The translations under genes and the position numbers were made by a program. The notes below the pieces were generated by a model. That model made no database searches and had not been told where the DNA came from. It saw only the letters and a program-made list of their open reading frames with translations. This document shows, one piece after another, positions 5,157 through 6,087 of a stretch of DNA of 6,087 nt. Each line of letters begins with the position of its first letter. Position 1 is the stretch's first letter. The stretch is from CAYFSC01 sp964345695 (GTDB taxonomy: Bacteria > Bacteroidota > Rhodothermia > Rhodothermales > Salinibacteraceae): NCBI GenBank assembly GCA_964345695.1, contig CAYFSC010000174.1:1-6087 (forward strand), written 5' to 3'.

Positions 5157-6087
5157 TTAGGCATTCAGCCAGCGGGCCGCCTGCTTGGCGAAATACGTCA
5201 GGATGACGTCGGCGCCGGCCCGGCGGATGGCGGTCAGGGCTTCGAGGGCACAGCTCTTTTCGTCGAGCCAGCCGTTTTGCGCGGCGGCCTTGAGCATGGC
5301 GTACTCGCCGCTCACATTGTACGCAGCCACGGGCACGTCGCTGGCGTCTTTCACGCGGCGGATGACGTCGAGGTAGGGCAGGGCCGGCTTCACCATGACG
5401 AAGTCGGCGCCTTCGTCGAGGTCGAGCATAAGCTCGCGACGGGCTTCCTCGGCGTTGGCTGGATCCATCTGGTAGGTGTCTTTGCCCTCCGGAATGCCTT
5501 CCCGCTGGCGCGGAGCAGAGTCGAGTGCATCCCGGAAGGGGCCGTAGAACGAGGACGAATACTTGGCGGTGTAGGCCATGATTGCCACGTCGGTGTGGCC
5601 GGCGGCGTCGAGCGCGCCGCGGATGGCGGCGACGCGGCCGTCCATCATGTCGGACGGGGCGATGATGTCGGCCCCGGCGTTGGCCTGCACGACGGCCATC
5701 TCGCGCATCACGTCGAGCGTGGCGTCGTTGTCGATGGCACCGTCGCGCACGATGCCGTCGTGCCCGTCGGCGTTGTAGGGGTCGAGGGCTGTATCTGTGA
5801 TCACCAGCACATCGGGAGCCGCGTCCTTCAGCGCACGCACGGCGCGAGGATAGAGGCCGTCCGGGTCCAGCGCGTGGCGGGCGTCCGACGTCTTGCGCGC
5901 CGCTGGAATCGCCGGGAAAAGGGCGACGGCCGGGATGCCGAGCGCGTCCAGCGTCTGGACCTCGTCGGCCAGGCGGTTGATCGTGAACCGGTACTGCCCC
6001 GGCATCGAGGGCACCTCCTCCTGCGCATCCGTGCCCTCCATTACGAACTGCGGCGCGATGAGGGCGTCGGTCGTGAGGCGGGTTTCG
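5157..6087 (-). CDS. hemB: Delta-aminolevulinic acid dehydratase (porphobilinogen synthase), 5' end cut by window edge
   Basis: HemB condenses two 5-aminolevulinate molecules to porphobilinogen, the second common step of haem, cobalamin and sirohaem synthesis, in the cytoplasm. The frame stays open to the right edge; the visible ETRLTTDALIAPQFVMEG is the usual HemB N-terminal region, so only about 20-30 residues and the start codon are missing. The internal ATG at 6039-6041 is not the true start. Both active-site lysines are present: AYTAKYSSSFYGPFRDAL (Lys at 5562-5564) and the Schiff-base MVKPALPYLD (Lys at 5388-5390). IIAPSDMMDGRV and the C-terminal ILTYFAKQAARWL are also typical. The zinc-cysteine segment of animal enzymes is replaced by ALDPYNADGHDG, the Asp-type site of Mg-dependent forms. 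It is the first visible gene of the minus-strand cluster. Confidence 0.97.
   Translation of the reverse strand, partial: ETRLTTDALIAPQFVMEGTDAQEEVPSMPGQYRFTINRLADEVQTLDALGIPAVALFPAIPAARKTSDARHALDPDGLYPRAVRALKDAAPDVLVITDTALDPYNADGHDGIVRDGAIDNDATLDVMREMAVVQANAGADIIAPSDMMDGRVAAIRGALDAAGHTDVAIMAYTAKYSSSFYGPFRDALDSAPRQREGIPEGKDTYQMDPANAEEARRELMLDLDEGADFVMVKPALPYLDVIRRVKDASDVPVAAYNVSGEYAMLKAAAQNGWLDEKSCALEALTAIRRAGADVILTYFAKQAARWLNA

Noticed and set aside
1..6087. Search for defence systems, CRISPR repeats, transposon ends, tRNA or rRNA genes and riboswitches.
   Set aside because: Nothing with the required repeats, folds or protein motifs was seen; the genes present are metabolic.

Overview
The window looks like chromosomal DNA from a GC-rich bacterium, most likely a Bacteroidota/Rhodothermota-type organism such as the Salinibacter group. 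That placement is an inference from three things. Coding regions strongly prefer G or C at the third codon position. Most genes lack a Shine-Dalgarno sequence. The proteins are acidic and lysine-poor: the 403-residue protein at 3478-4689 has about 60 Asp+Glu against 4 Lys, as expected of a salt-in halophile. There are no RNA genes, mobile elements or CRISPR arrays.

Layout. The left end (1-658, minus strand) holds the first 219 codons of rfbA/rmlA, glucose-1-phosphate thymidylyltransferase; its 3' end and probably the rest of a dTDP-sugar operon lie off the left edge. A roughly 280-bp non-coding stretch (659-940) follows, with a perfect 16-bp tandem duplication (856-887) and a weak promoter candidate for rfbA. 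On the plus strand come a possible 37-residue single-pass membrane protein (941-1054), a pyrimidine-rich leader containing a possible 29-codon upstream reading frame, and a complete glgX glycogen-debranching gene (1276-3465). glgX converges on a minus-strand cluster with only 12 bp between the stop codons, where a small hairpin lies. In transcription order that cluster is hemB (5157-6087, start codon just off the right edge), an unrecognised acidic 129-residue protein (4726-5115), and a DUF89/ARMT1-family metal-dependent phosphatase (3478-4689). Its intergenic gaps are 41 and 36 bp, so it is probably one transcript.

How the genes may work together. GlgX removes branches from glycogen so that phosphorylase can release glucose-1-phosphate; RmlA consumes glucose-1-phosphate to make dTDP-glucose for cell-surface sugars. 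ARMT1-type phosphatases hydrolyse sugar phosphates such as fructose-1-phosphate, a proposed damage-control role. Three of the genes therefore touch hexose-phosphate metabolism, though they lie in three different transcription units. HemB makes porphobilinogen for haem and other tetrapyrroles, and its co-orientation with the phosphatase has no obvious explanation.

Most of the window is ordinary housekeeping DNA. I did not find convincing evidence of a new multi-gene system. The points most worth checking are the eukaryote-like ARMT1 protein and its hemB neighbour, the tandem 16-bp repeat, the small membrane protein, and the glgX leader.
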